Shown one piece after another: positions 26,966-34,287 of a stretch of 64,000 bases of DNA (the stretch's first letter is position 1; each line of letters starts with the position of its first letter). The translations under genes were made by a program, and so were the position numbers. Below the pieces are notes generated by a model. The model was not told where the DNA came from and made no database searches. It worked only from the letters and a program-made list of their open reading frames with translations. The stretch is from contig NZ_OY762999.1 in NCBI RefSeq assembly GCF_963666665.1, positions 3,816,001 through 3,880,000 of the forward strand, written 5' to 3'. The DNA is from Maridesulfovibrio sp. Lineage in GTDB: Bacteria; Desulfobacterota; Desulfovibrionia; Desulfovibrionales; Desulfovibrionaceae.

Positions 26966-26998
26966 AAAATTGTATTCGCAATACCCAAAGATGTATCA
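26940..26998. other. Left attachment site (attL)
   Basis: Chromosomal comM sequence runs to CTGCT (26961-26965); foreign AT-rich sequence follows with AATACCC and GATGTAT, which are weakly mirrored in the right arm (AGTACCC and GATATAC on the opposite strand). The predicted crossover lies in TGCT. Confidence 0.75.
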
Positions 26999-27104
26999 GT
27001 CCCAACATGCCTAAATTATGAGTATTTACAAAACTATTTAAATGAAGATGGCTTTCAAAATACAGTAATTATCAATATTTTGCTGGTTAAGGAAAATTTA
27101 GATT

Positions 27105-27851
27105 ATGAAAAAATTATCATTAGCTCCGATTCTACTACTCCTTCTCCTGATTCCGGCTATCTGCTTTGCTGGGACTTTGAACTCTAAACAGGGCAATAAA
27201 TGGAACCAATCTTTCAACAAAGCAAAGAGAACTCTTGAACGGCAAGTTTATTTCGACCACCAAGAAACAATATACTGTGGTGCAGAATATACAGGTAATA
27301 AACGAGTTATTCATCCACAAGGTTTCAGTACATCCAAGTATTCTAAGAGAGCAAACAGAATTGAATGGGAACATGTCGTTCCAGCAGAGAACTTCGGACG
27401 CACTTTTACTGAATGGCGTGACGGTGATTCCAAATGTGTGGACAAAAGGGGTAAACCATTCAAGGGCCGTAAATGTGCTGAGAAAGTCAATACTGAATAT
27501 CGGTACATGCAGAGTGACATGTACAATCTGTACCCGGCTATCGGTGCAGTTAATGCCATGCGCCAAAACTACAACTTCACCATGTTACCCGATGAAGAAT
27601 CCGACTTTGGTTCCTGTTCTATGAAGATTGAAAACAGAAAAGCAGAACCGCCAGTGAATTCTCGTGGCAGGATCGCTAGAACCTACAAATACATGGAGTG
27701 GGCATACCCCGGATATAAGATGAGTAAGGCCCAGAGAAAACTAATGGATGCATGGGACAAGATGTACCCGACATCGAAGTGGGAATGTGTGCGAGCCAAG
27801 CGGATTCAGGATATTCAAGGTAATATGAATCCGTTTGTGGTGTGTGAGTAG
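27105..27851 (+). CDS. Secreted endonuclease I (EndA/NucM family)
   Basis: The 248-residue protein has a cleavable signal peptide (MKKLSLAPILLLLLLIPAIC, then FAG) and the endonuclease I domain: RIEWEHVVPAENFGR carries the catalytic His, and YNLYPAIGAVNAMRQNY with the Asn/Arg finishes the beta-beta-alpha-metal site. Several Cys suggest disulfides. It would act in the periplasm or outside, degrading DNA non-specifically. It sits at the left edge of the element, reading inward; a role in nucleotide salvage or in destroying incoming DNA is possible but unproven. Confidence 0.92.
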   Translation: MKKLSLAPILLLLLLIPAICFAGTLNSKQGNKWNQSFNKAKRTLERQVYFDHQETIYCGAEYTGNKRVIHPQGFSTSKYSKRANRIEWEHVVPAENFGRTFTEWRDGDSKCVDKRGKPFKGRKCAEKVNTEYRYMQSDMYNLYPAIGAVNAMRQNYNFTMLPDEESDFGSCSMKIENRKAEPPVNSRGRIARTYKYMEWAYPGYKMSKAQRKLMDAWDKMYPTSKWECVRAKRIQDIQGNMNPFVVCE

Positions 27852-28150
27852 CTTGTCGTTCACGAAACCGCATAGCGACCATTTGATTATTAATCACAAA
27901 AGTCATGATTTGGATCGTGGGCTCAAATCTCCTTCAATTTCATATTGTTAAATAATCATGAAAATTGAAGGTTATCCTGATTGGTTTGATTTGGTCACTG
28001 GGGTGGGCTGATTATCTTTCGATTTTTTTGGTGATTCTGTGGATCAGACGGTGGTGGGCTGGTGGAGTTTGGATTGTTAGGGTTGTTACTGGTGCTTCGA
28101 TTCTTCGGTTGACCGAAGGTGACGGTGACGTATTCAAGCAATTAAACAAA
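27852..28150. other. Intergenic region with marked G/T bias
   Basis: Positions 27960-28130 of the + strand are rich in G and T (for example GGTGGGCTGGTGGAG). A TTG-initiated frame from 27965 would give a short hydrophobic peptide, but there is no ribosome site and I do not call it. Confidence 0.35.
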
Positions 28151-28186
28151 AAAGAGAAAGCCGGAAATCCAACTTTCTCTCTTTGT
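28151..28186. terminator. Bidirectional terminator between endA-like and AIPR genes
   Basis: AAAGAGAAAG and CTTTCTCTCTTT form a stem with A-rich and T-rich flanks, between convergent genes. Confidence 0.75.
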
Positions 28187-28202
28187 ATTATTTTTAGTAG
28201 AA

Positions 28203-30173
28203 CTACACAGGCTTGACATCTATAGCAATATCACGCCCCTGTGCATTTTTAGATATTTTAAAACTTACAGTTTTTCCATGTAAATTATCAAAAGAATCAA
28301 TTTTAGATGTTCTAGAATGGAAAAATAAATCTGTTGGGTAATAATCAATAAAACCATAATAGTATCCGTATCGATCGAAACCAACTTTAGCAACTCGTCC
28401 TTCAGTCCGTATATTTTCAGGAGGATGATTAACCATAGGCGCAGAGAAAAAACCAAGTAAGTGGTTTAAAAATTCTTTATTGTCTTTAATTCCATACTTA
28501 CTATGTCCCATTGCAATCCATTTATTCTTAGCATCCCTAAAAAACTCCATCGACCTAATCATTAGAGTCTCATCACTCTCCATTACTTTAATAATTTTAT
28601 TGCAATGTTTATCTATAGCCTTTTCATTATTGATATCAACATCACTATCATCAATTAACATTCTCATGACAAGTAAAATATGATGAATATAAGCTTTAAA
28701 CTCTCCCCTAAGAACCCGTTCATTAATAATTTTATGTTCAAGAGTCAGCAGCATAATTGCTGCAACATAGTAAGGATGCTTTGATTGATTTTCTAAAAAA
28801 ATTCTCCCACCAACTTCTTCTATAAGCTTTGATTCATGCTTGTACGATATATTGGGCATTTTTAAAAATACAGCAGTAAAAGACTGAATTAAAGACCTAA
28901 AATTTATTTTTTGATGTTGTTTAATATTCAAAGATGTTTGAAATTGCTTAGAGCGTCTTTCATAATAATATGATGTTTCGTTAAATTTCATTGCTTCGAA
29001 GTACGCTTCTAATTCTTTATGAAATGGCTTTGTTGTCTCAAAAGCCTCATTATAAACGATATTCTGTCTATTAGTACCACGCAAAATCTGGTTAGCAATC
29101 CCACTATTCTTAGTTGATATTATTTTTACAACAAGAGGCACACCAGAAATATTAAATCCTTCCTTATGTGCATAGTATAAAACATGGCTCGTCTGACATC
29201 CGTTTACAATTTGAGGATTAGTAATTTTTATAGTTCTATTTCGAGGTTTGAAATCATCACAGACAACAGTTAAGCCATTATTCAAAAGAATAAATTTAGC
29301 AGGTTCCTCTTTTATCGTTTTAACAATTTCTTTATTAATACTTGTTTCACCCTGAAAGTCTCTAACATTATCACTAAAGACAGTCTTTCTTAAACTACCA
29401 TCACTATTTTTAAATACATTTATAAATTCATCTGCATAACATAAAATAATATTAGAATCATCTACATTTTCAACTTCGGTAAGTGACAGGCTTTCCAAAA
29501 CGCCGATTGTAATATCTATATTATTTTCATTGTTATCACAGATAAGCTTGAGACCTTCACCATCGATTACTTCGATAGAAGCTTCACTATATGTTTTTAA
29601 ATTCTGAATTTCACTATTGAATGTACGTGACAAACCCGCAATATGCGGCAAGTCCTTCTTCTTTTCAATACCAACAAAATAAGCTTTTACAGTTGGACTA
29701 TCATTCCACTGCGGCATTAACTCATCTCTAAGAACATACTCTTTAAGTTCTAACAAATGCTTAATTTTATCATTACTAGGCAAATTATGTTCTTCAGAAA
29801 GAAAATCTTTTACACCAGACTGGAAATTATTAAACTCTCCCATGTCATAACGAGACTTAAGTTTTGATTGTATAAAAATAAAATCTATATCTATTTTATG
29901 AGATCTACCGCAAATAACATCTATATCTTCTTTACTCTTAACAATAATGCCATTGACTATTACGGCTACACCATCAATAGAAAGGTCATTATGCCCACCG
30001 GTAGACACAACTTCAAGAGTATCACTATTGCCCCAAAATGCATCTGGCTGTTGCTGATGTAAAATTTGATAATTAACAAACAATTCAAACGAGTCAGGGT
30101 CGCTCAAATTTTCATATTCATACTGGTTTTTAAATTTTGCTAGCTTTGCACGTATAATCGGTTCAAAATTCAT
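28203..30173 (-). CDS. AIPR abortive-infection protein with C-terminal cold-shock domain
   Basis: The 656-residue protein belongs to the AIPR family, found in phage-resistance loci. Residues about 55-110 look like a PD-(D/E)xK nuclease core: NDLSIDG (Asp63/Asp67) and IFIQSK (Gln102, Lys104). The AIPR core (about 240-520) has FILLNNGLTVVCDDF, NPQIVNGCQTSHVLY and GTNRQNIV. Residues about 590-654 are a cold-shock/OB-fold domain (GRVAKVGF, YGFIDYY, DLFFHSR, GKTVSFKI) that would bind RNA or single-stranded DNA. It is far more AT-rich than its neighbours, a sign of separate origin. A likely role is nucleic-acid cleavage during phage infection (inference). Confidence 0.85.
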   Translation of the reverse strand: MNFEPIIRAKLAKFKNQYEYENLSDPDSFELFVNYQILHQQQPDAFWGNSDTLEVVSTGGHNDLSIDGVAVIVNGIIVKSKEDIDVICGRSHKIDIDFIFIQSKLKSRYDMGEFNNFQSGVKDFLSEEHNLPSNDKIKHLLELKEYVLRDELMPQWNDSPTVKAYFVGIEKKKDLPHIAGLSRTFNSEIQNLKTYSEASIEVIDGEGLKLICDNNENNIDITIGVLESLSLTEVENVDDSNIILCYADEFINVFKNSDGSLRKTVFSDNVRDFQGETSINKEIVKTIKEEPAKFILLNNGLTVVCDDFKPRNRTIKITNPQIVNGCQTSHVLYYAHKEGFNISGVPLVVKIISTKNSGIANQILRGTNRQNIVYNEAFETTKPFHKELEAYFEAMKFNETSYYYERRSKQFQTSLNIKQHQKINFRSLIQSFTAVFLKMPNISYKHESKLIEEVGGRIFLENQSKHPYYVAAIMLLTLEHKIINERVLRGEFKAYIHHILLVMRMLIDDSDVDINNEKAIDKHCNKIIKVMESDETLMIRSMEFFRDAKNKWIAMGHSKYGIKDNKEFLNHLLGFFSAPMVNHPPENIRTEGRVAKVGFDRYGYYYGFIDYYPTDLFFHSRTSKIDSFDNLHGKTVSFKISKNAQGRDIAIDVKPV

Positions 30174-30396
30174 AATAACCTCATAAAAAACACCTGAAAA
30201 TTTTATCTTTAAATATAGAAAGAACCCGTATCAACAACAAAACAGATATAACATAGACACTTACTATCCTTTTGTAAACTCACACCCAAAATGAACGCAC
30301 CACAATTTTTATATAGTAACAATCACAACATCACTCACCCACTCCGGTTGGCATCAAAGGTTGGCAGCAGCCCAAAAAAACCGCAAATAAACGCAG
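30174..30396. other. AT-rich leader of the AIPR gene
   Basis: It holds the leftward promoter region of the AIPR gene (AT-rich, with TATATAAAAATTG-like boxes on the - strand). I see no gene. Confidence 0.35.
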
Positions 30397-30433
30397 AAAA
30401 GGGTTAGCTCAAAAAATGAGTTAACCCTTTAAT
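30397..30433 (-). terminator. Terminator belonging to the tRNA fragment
   Basis: AAAGGGTTA-CTCA and TGAGTTAACCCTTT form a stem; on the - strand it is followed by TTTTC. It lies just downstream of the tRNA-Arg 3' fragment, so the original tRNA terminator has been kept. Confidence 0.75.
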
Positions 30434-30455
30434 ATTGTACTACTTTTGTACTAGA

Positions 30456-30505
30456 TGGTGACCCCGGCAGGAATCGAACCTGCGGCACCAGGATTAGGAA
30501 TCCTG
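30456..30505 (-). pseudogene. 3' half of tRNA-Arg(CCU)
   Basis: Reading the - strand, CAGGA-TTCCTAA-TCCTG is an anticodon arm with anticodon CCT. It is followed by the variable loop, the T arm GCAGG-TTCGATT-CCTGC, the acceptor strand CGGGGTC and ACCA. The 5' part (D arm and a GACCCCG acceptor strand) is missing: upstream sequence does not pair. This is the usual footprint of integration into a tRNA gene by a tyrosine recombinase, left inside the present element. Confidence 0.85.
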
Positions 30506-30608
30506 TCCATTCCTAAATCACTCCTATTCCAAATTTATCACCTTCTCTTCCCTATAAAGCTCACCATACACCTTTGTTTTCTCCCTCCCGAAAAACCATT
30601 CATATCCT

Positions 30609-30695
30609 TTGAGACGCAAGCTTCGCAAAATCATTATCGAAAGCGGACTCAAGGAAATCACACCAGTAAACTACGAAGACCCTATCGGATGGTAA
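30609..30695 (+). pseudogene. Short open frame, possible 3' remnant of a phage gene
   Basis: A 28-codon frame from TTG reads LRRKLRKIIIESGLKEITPV and ends DPIGW, directly before GGAGG of the next gene. Its sequence looks protein-like, but it is short and may be the end of a gene cut at the tRNA-fragment junction. Confidence 0.35.
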
Positions 30696-30707
30696 GGAGG
30701 AAACACC

Positions 30708-30932
30708 ATGCTTAAACTTAAGAAGAAAACCGGAGAAGAACTCCTGACAGAAGCTACTGCCTTCGTTGAGAAAACCATAGATCAACTCGACGCAGCCGCA
30801 GAGAAACTCAATGAGGAAGCTGATGAAGTCGAGCGTCAGATCATTGAGCTTCAAGATAAGAGCGACAGGCTCAACGGTCAGTATCTGCAAGCAGCAAGAA
30901 TGAAGGAAAAATTCGAGCAACTTCTGTATTAA
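30708..30932 (+). CDS. Small coiled-coil protein
   Basis: The 74-residue product is almost wholly helical and charged (EELLTEATAFVEKTIDQLDA, KLNEEADEVERQIIELQDK), a coiled coil with no cysteine and no membrane part. I do not recognise it. GGTAAGGAGGAAACACC is a strong ribosome site. It lies just ahead of a T7-like promoter candidate and the antirepressor genes, so it is probably an early phage-type gene. Confidence 0.65.
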   Translation: MLKLKKKTGEELLTEATAFVEKTIDQLDAAAEKLNEEADEVERQIIELQDKSDRLNGQYLQAARMKEKFEQLLY

Positions 30933-30944
30933 ATTCAGCGTCTT

Positions 30945-30966
30945 AGAATTGGGACGCACTATGTAA
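30945..30966 (+). promoter_or_regulatory. T7/K11-like phage RNA polymerase promoter, rightward
   Basis: AATTGGGACGCACTATGTAA resembles the K11 phage promoter (AATTAGGGCACACTATAGGG) and the T7 core CACTAT. A 22-base copy with one mismatch lies inverted at 39227-39248. It stands about 120 bases before the BRO-type gene. The host sigma-70 pattern is absent here. Confidence 0.6.
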
Positions 30967-31085
30967 CCAGCCCGACGGCTGGCGAAAGATAGGCAATGAG
31001 AAAGAGGTGGATCACTCCAAGTGGTCTGCCTCTTTTCTTTTGGTCAACCACCAACAGAATTTCAAAAGAAAAAGGAGAAACTACA

Positions 31086-31925
31086 ATGGCTAACATCAAC
31101 AACAAATTTGACAACATGACCCCTGCACAGTTCACCCACGAACTCTTTGGAATTATCCGTGTTCTTAAAGATGCTGATGGTGAAATATGGTTCGTTGCCA
31201 AGGATGTGGCAGTGGCGTTGGGGTATAAGAATACTTCCAAAGCTATAAATGACCACTGCAAAAGAAAGGGGGTAACGAATTGTTATACCCCTGGTGGGCA
31301 GCAAGCTGTTGCTATCATCCCCGAATCTGATGTGTATCGCCTCATCATGCGCTCCAAGCTCCCGTCTGCCGAACAGTTCGAGGAGTGGGTATGTGAAGAA
31401 GTCCTCCCGTCCATCCGCAAGCATGGGGCATACATGACACCGGAGGTAATCGAAAAGGTTCTCCTTAACCCTGACACCGTGATCCAGTTGGCACAGAATC
31501 TCAAGATGGAACAGGAGCGTAACCACATCCTGGAGTCTAAGAATCAGGAACTGACTCCCAAAGCGATCTTCAATGATCTCCAGACTGACAACGGTAGACG
31601 TTACCTTTTCAATGATGCCTACAAAGCCTTTGAGATTTCTTCAACTGACCTGCGTGAGACTCTTCTCAAGTACAACGTCTTCCAGAAGAAATCCTTCCCG
31701 AACCCTGTGATGAAGGGAGGCGTACAGTTCCGCTACGTCCCTCACCAAGCTTATGTGGACGAAGGTTTCTTCATGTGGCGTCCTATTAAGAGTGGTGGTG
31801 TCAATCGTGCTTCCTACTACATCACTCCGAGGGGCATGTGGTTGATCAGCCAGCTTCTCCTCTCCGAAGGGCTGATCGACGAAGAACCTGCATGGCTCGT
31901 TCTGGACGAGGTGGAGGCAGCGTAG
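31086..31925 (+). CDS. Phage antirepressor, BRO-N domain
   Basis: The 279-residue protein has an N-terminal BRO/Bro-N DNA-binding domain (EIWFVAKDVAVALGYKNTSKAINDHC, AIIPESDVYRLIMRSKLPSAEQFEEWV, EEVLPSIRKHG) and a C-terminal KilAC/ANT-type part (LFNDAYKAFEISSTDLRETL, YYITPRGMWLISQLLL). These proteins are phage regulators or antirepressors. The ATG at 31086 has AAAAAGGAGAAACTACA ahead. It is the first gene of a tight rightward set ending in the broken exonuclease. Confidence 0.9.
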   Translation: MANINNKFDNMTPAQFTHELFGIIRVLKDADGEIWFVAKDVAVALGYKNTSKAINDHCKRKGVTNCYTPGGQQAVAIIPESDVYRLIMRSKLPSAEQFEEWVCEEVLPSIRKHGAYMTPEVIEKVLLNPDTVIQLAQNLKMEQERNHILESKNQELTPKAIFNDLQTDNGRRYLFNDAYKAFEISSTDLRETLLKYNVFQKKSFPNPVMKGGVQFRYVPHQAYVDEGFFMWRPIKSGGVNRASYYITPRGMWLISQLLLSEGLIDEEPAWLVLDEVEAA

Positions 31926-31929
31926 GCTC

Positions 31930-32073
31930 ATGGAAACTCTACTCGAACTCATAGCGTGGTTCTTTGCAGGCTGGCTCACAGCCCTTGCCATATCAGGCTT
32001 AGTGGGAGTGGGCATACTCACTGCCTGTCTCTACAAGGAACTTAAAAAATGGCGAGGTAAGCGTAATGGATAA
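31930..32073 (+). CDS. Small single-helix membrane protein
   Basis: The 47-residue frame METLLELIAWFFAGWLTALA has one long hydrophobic stretch followed by a basic tail (KELKKWRGKRNG). It starts five bases after the BRO gene stop and overlaps the next gene by eight bases, so it fits a packed phage operon. The start has no strong ribosome site beyond GGAGGCAGCGTAGG. It could be holin- or exclusion-like by shape only. Confidence 0.55.
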   Translation: METLLELIAWFFAGWLTALAISGLVGVGILTACLYKELKKWRGKRNG

Positions 32074-32800
32074 CAGAGCAGCAACTATCAACGGCGTTGA
32101 GATTCGTTTCGATGGAGAACTGGTGAACCTGACCTCGCTGTGGAAAGCCGCTGGTGGTGACGAACGTAACAAGCCTGTTAAGTGGCTCACTAACGAAGGG
32201 GCCAAGGACTTCATATCTTCCCTGGCGAAGGAGTTTAAAAGTCAGAAATCTGACCTTTTGAAAATCACCAAGGGACGCTATGGCGGCACCTTCGGTCACT
32301 GGCAGATCGCGCTGGCCTACGCCAAGTATCTCTCCCCTGAGTTCCACATCGCTGCCAACAAAATCATCAAGCGATACATCGAGGAGGAGATCGACCCGTC
32401 CAAAGCGATTGACCGTGCCGTGAATCGGTATCGCCGCATGGGTATGACCGATGCTCAGATCGAAGCACGTCTCAAAGGAACCGTGTCCCGTAACAGTCTC
32501 ACATCCACTGTGGCTCGTGTTCTCGACGACCCTGGTCAGCATGACTATTCCCGCTTCACCAACCAGATGTACTTCCTTCTGTTTGGTAAAGACGCCAAGC
32601 AGCTCAGTAAGGAGCGCGGCGTGAAGATCGCCAGGGATGGCATGACCGAGACCGAGCTGCGTGTGGTCGATGCGTGTGAAGCATTGCTCAAAGATCGTCT
32701 CGCAGCGGAGGGCTATGTTGACCGTAAGGAACTGGCCCAGGCTGTCAGGACTATCGCTGGTCCCTTCGGTATGGTCTTGAACCATGGGGAGGCCGCCTAA
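32066..32800 (+). CDS. KilA-N domain phage protein
   Basis: The 244-residue protein has a KilA-N DNA-binding domain (residues about 8-110): LVNLTSLWKAAGGDERNKP, then FGHWQIALAYAKYLSPEFHI, a highly typical motif. The C-terminal half resembles other phage regulator tails (TDAQIEARLKGTVSRNSLT, YFLLFGKDAKQLSKERG). It probably regulates phage or host transcription. Start and stop overlap both neighbours (the stop TAATG shares the next ATG). Confidence 0.88.
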   Translation: MDNRAATINGVEIRFDGELVNLTSLWKAAGGDERNKPVKWLTNEGAKDFISSLAKEFKSQKSDLLKITKGRYGGTFGHWQIALAYAKYLSPEFHIAANKIIKRYIEEEIDPSKAIDRAVNRYRRMGMTDAQIEARLKGTVSRNSLTSTVARVLDDPGQHDYSRFTNQMYFLLFGKDAKQLSKERGVKIARDGMTETELRVVDACEALLKDRLAAEGYVDRKELAQAVRTIAGPFGMVLNHGEAA

Positions 32801-33183
32801 TGGATAACCGTGTCGCAATCATCGACGGTGACATCCTTGCCTACCAGATAGCATCCAGAGAGGAGAAACCGATCAACTGGGGTGACGGCTTCTGGACCCT
32901 TCATGCAGAACAAGGGCCAGCCGAAGTTGCTCTGGAGGATCGCGTTCTCCAACTCCAGGAAACCCTCAAGTCAGACAGGGTAATCATTGCTCTGTCTGAC
33001 GACGACTACAACTTCCGAAAGGACGTCTATCCGAAATACAAAAGTAACCGGAAGGAGAAACGTAAGCCAATGATCCTTCCGGTTCTCAAGGAGTTCCTTA
33101 TGGAAACCTTTGAAACCTTTCGGCGTCCTGGGCTTGAAGGTGACGACATTCAGGGAATCCTGGCTACCAATTTATTATTTTAA
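32800..33183 (+). pseudogene. 5'-3' exonuclease (T7 gp6/FEN type), truncated
   Basis: The 127-residue product shows the N-terminal motifs of phage 5'-3' exonucleases: VAIIDGDILAYQIA (metal Asp), ALSDDDYNFRKDVYPKYKSN and RKEKRKPMI, then LEGDDIQGILAT. It stops soon after, at NLLF, while full proteins are about 300 residues and carry more metal-binding Asp and a helix-3-turn. The sequence becomes AT-rich at the break (33170), the join with the heat-shock gene region. It is therefore a fragment, probably inactive. Confidence 0.82.
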
Positions 33184-33237
33184 GAACAGAGCTTATCATT
33201 CTGATATAATGGGGTTTAAAAATTTTATTTAGCATTC

Positions 33238-33265
33238 TTGACAGCTCGAAACTCTGCTTTATTTT
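33238..33265 (+). promoter_or_regulatory. Promoter for the small heat-shock gene
   Basis: TTGACA at 33238-33243 and TATTTT at 33260-33265 (16-base spacer), about 45 bases ahead of the hsp20 start. GCTCGAAACTCTGC inside the spacer is not a clear heat-shock element. Confidence 0.45.
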
Positions 33266-33308
33266 TTTCTTGCTGACCCTAACTGTAAACACTTTCAAGG
33301 AGGATGCT

Positions 33309-33878
33309 ATGAGCATTACCAAGCTGAATCCCTGGAACTGGTTCAAGAAGGAAAGCGAACACGAAAGAACCCTTCCGATTAAACAAACGGAACAGGGCGT
33401 AAGAGGTTACGCTTCTCCGATTGACCGTTTCCACACGGACTTTGATCGTATGGTTGATTCAATGTTCTCAGACTTTGGCATGCCATCACCGAGGCAGCTC
33501 TTCAACAAAGTTGAGCCGAACTTTGGTAAGGCAACAATCAAGCCCAAAGTCGACGTATACGGAACAGACAAAGAGTATGTAGTTGAAGCCGAGCTTCCTG
33601 GCATTGAGGAAAAAGACTTATCCATTGAGCTTAAGGATGATGTTCTGGTTCTCTCTGCCGAGATGAAACATGAAGAGAAGACTGAAGAGAAAGGCTACTA
33701 CAGAGTTGAGCGTTCATACGGATCATTCAAAAGAGTACTGAATGTTCCTGAGGATGCTGACAAAGAAAAAATAACTGCCAAGTTAAATAAAGGCATACTG
33801 CGCGTTACTATGCCCAGAACAAAGGCAGTTGAAAGCAATTCTAGAAAAATCGCAATCGAGAGTTCTGCTACTCAATAA
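33309..33878 (+). CDS. Small heat-shock protein (Hsp20)
   Basis: The 189-residue chaperone has an N-terminal arm (NPWNWFKKESE, FHTDFDRMVDSMFSDFG) and an alpha-crystallin domain: KVDVYGTDKEYVVEAELPGI, LSIELKDDVLVLSAEMK, YGSFKRVLNVPEDADKEKIT, and LNKGILRVTMPR. The tail KIAIESSATQ replaces the usual I-x-I motif. It binds unfolding proteins in the cytosol. AAGGAGGATGCT precedes the ATG at 33309. It has its own promoter and interrupts the phage genes, so it is cargo. Confidence 0.93.
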   Translation: MSITKLNPWNWFKKESEHERTLPIKQTEQGVRGYASPIDRFHTDFDRMVDSMFSDFGMPSPRQLFNKVEPNFGKATIKPKVDVYGTDKEYVVEAELPGIEEKDLSIELKDDVLVLSAEMKHEEKTEEKGYYRVERSYGSFKRVLNVPEDADKEKITAKLNKGILRVTMPRTKAVESNSRKIAIESSATQ

Positions 33879-33945
33879 TCCCCTTAATCCTGTTATACGG
33901 CCCCAGTTTCGGCTGGGGTCTAATCTCATGCTCAAAGGAGGACTT

Positions 33946-34128
33946 ATGGCCTACAAATGTTTGAATTGTGATTGGACTGGACAGTGGTATGAACTGATTC
34001 ATGAAACGATGTGCCCCAAATGCAGGTGCAGTGCCCTGCGTATTCGTGACGCCAAAAATAAAGAAAGCATGCATCAAATGATACAATCTACCTTTGCACA
34101 TATGACAACAGCTTCCCCGCCCCAATAA
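33946..34128 (+). CDS. Small zinc-ribbon protein
   Basis: The 60-residue product has two CxxC knuckles (YKCLNCDWTG and CPKCRCSALRI), enough for one zinc. It is not a known family by eye. AAAGGAGGACTT is a strong ribosome site ahead of the ATG at 33946. It follows hsp20 by 67 bases and may share its transcript, ending at the hairpin at 34162-34207. Confidence 0.7.
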   Translation: MAYKCLNCDWTGQWYELIHETMCPKCRCSALRIRDAKNKESMHQMIQSTFAHMTTASPPQ

Positions 34129-34161
34129 TCAGGGTTAGTTTCAACACCTTGGCATCTCTAT

Positions 34162-34207
34162 AAAAAGGCAGGTCATTCAGCATATTGTTGTTTGGCCTGT
34201 CTTTAAA
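34162..34207 (+). terminator. Probable terminator after the zinc-ribbon gene
   Basis: AAAGGCAGGTCA and TGGCCTGTCTTT pair with two wobble positions; the 3' side ends TTTAAAT. Confidence 0.55.
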
Positions 34208-34287
34208 TTTCCATAAGAGAACGGCTGGCAGATTTAAGGATTATTCCGGTCACCAGATGGGTGACACAGATAATTAAAAACGTAACA

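Noticed and set aside
27965..28216. Hydrophobic 83-residue frame starting TTG
   Set aside because: It has no ribosome site, runs through the terminator and has biased low-complexity sequence; not supported as a gene.
30455..30715. Open frame beginning MVTPAGIEPAAPGLG
   Set aside because: This is the well-known false protein made by reading across the opposite strand of a tRNA 3' end; the real feature is the tRNA-Arg fragment.
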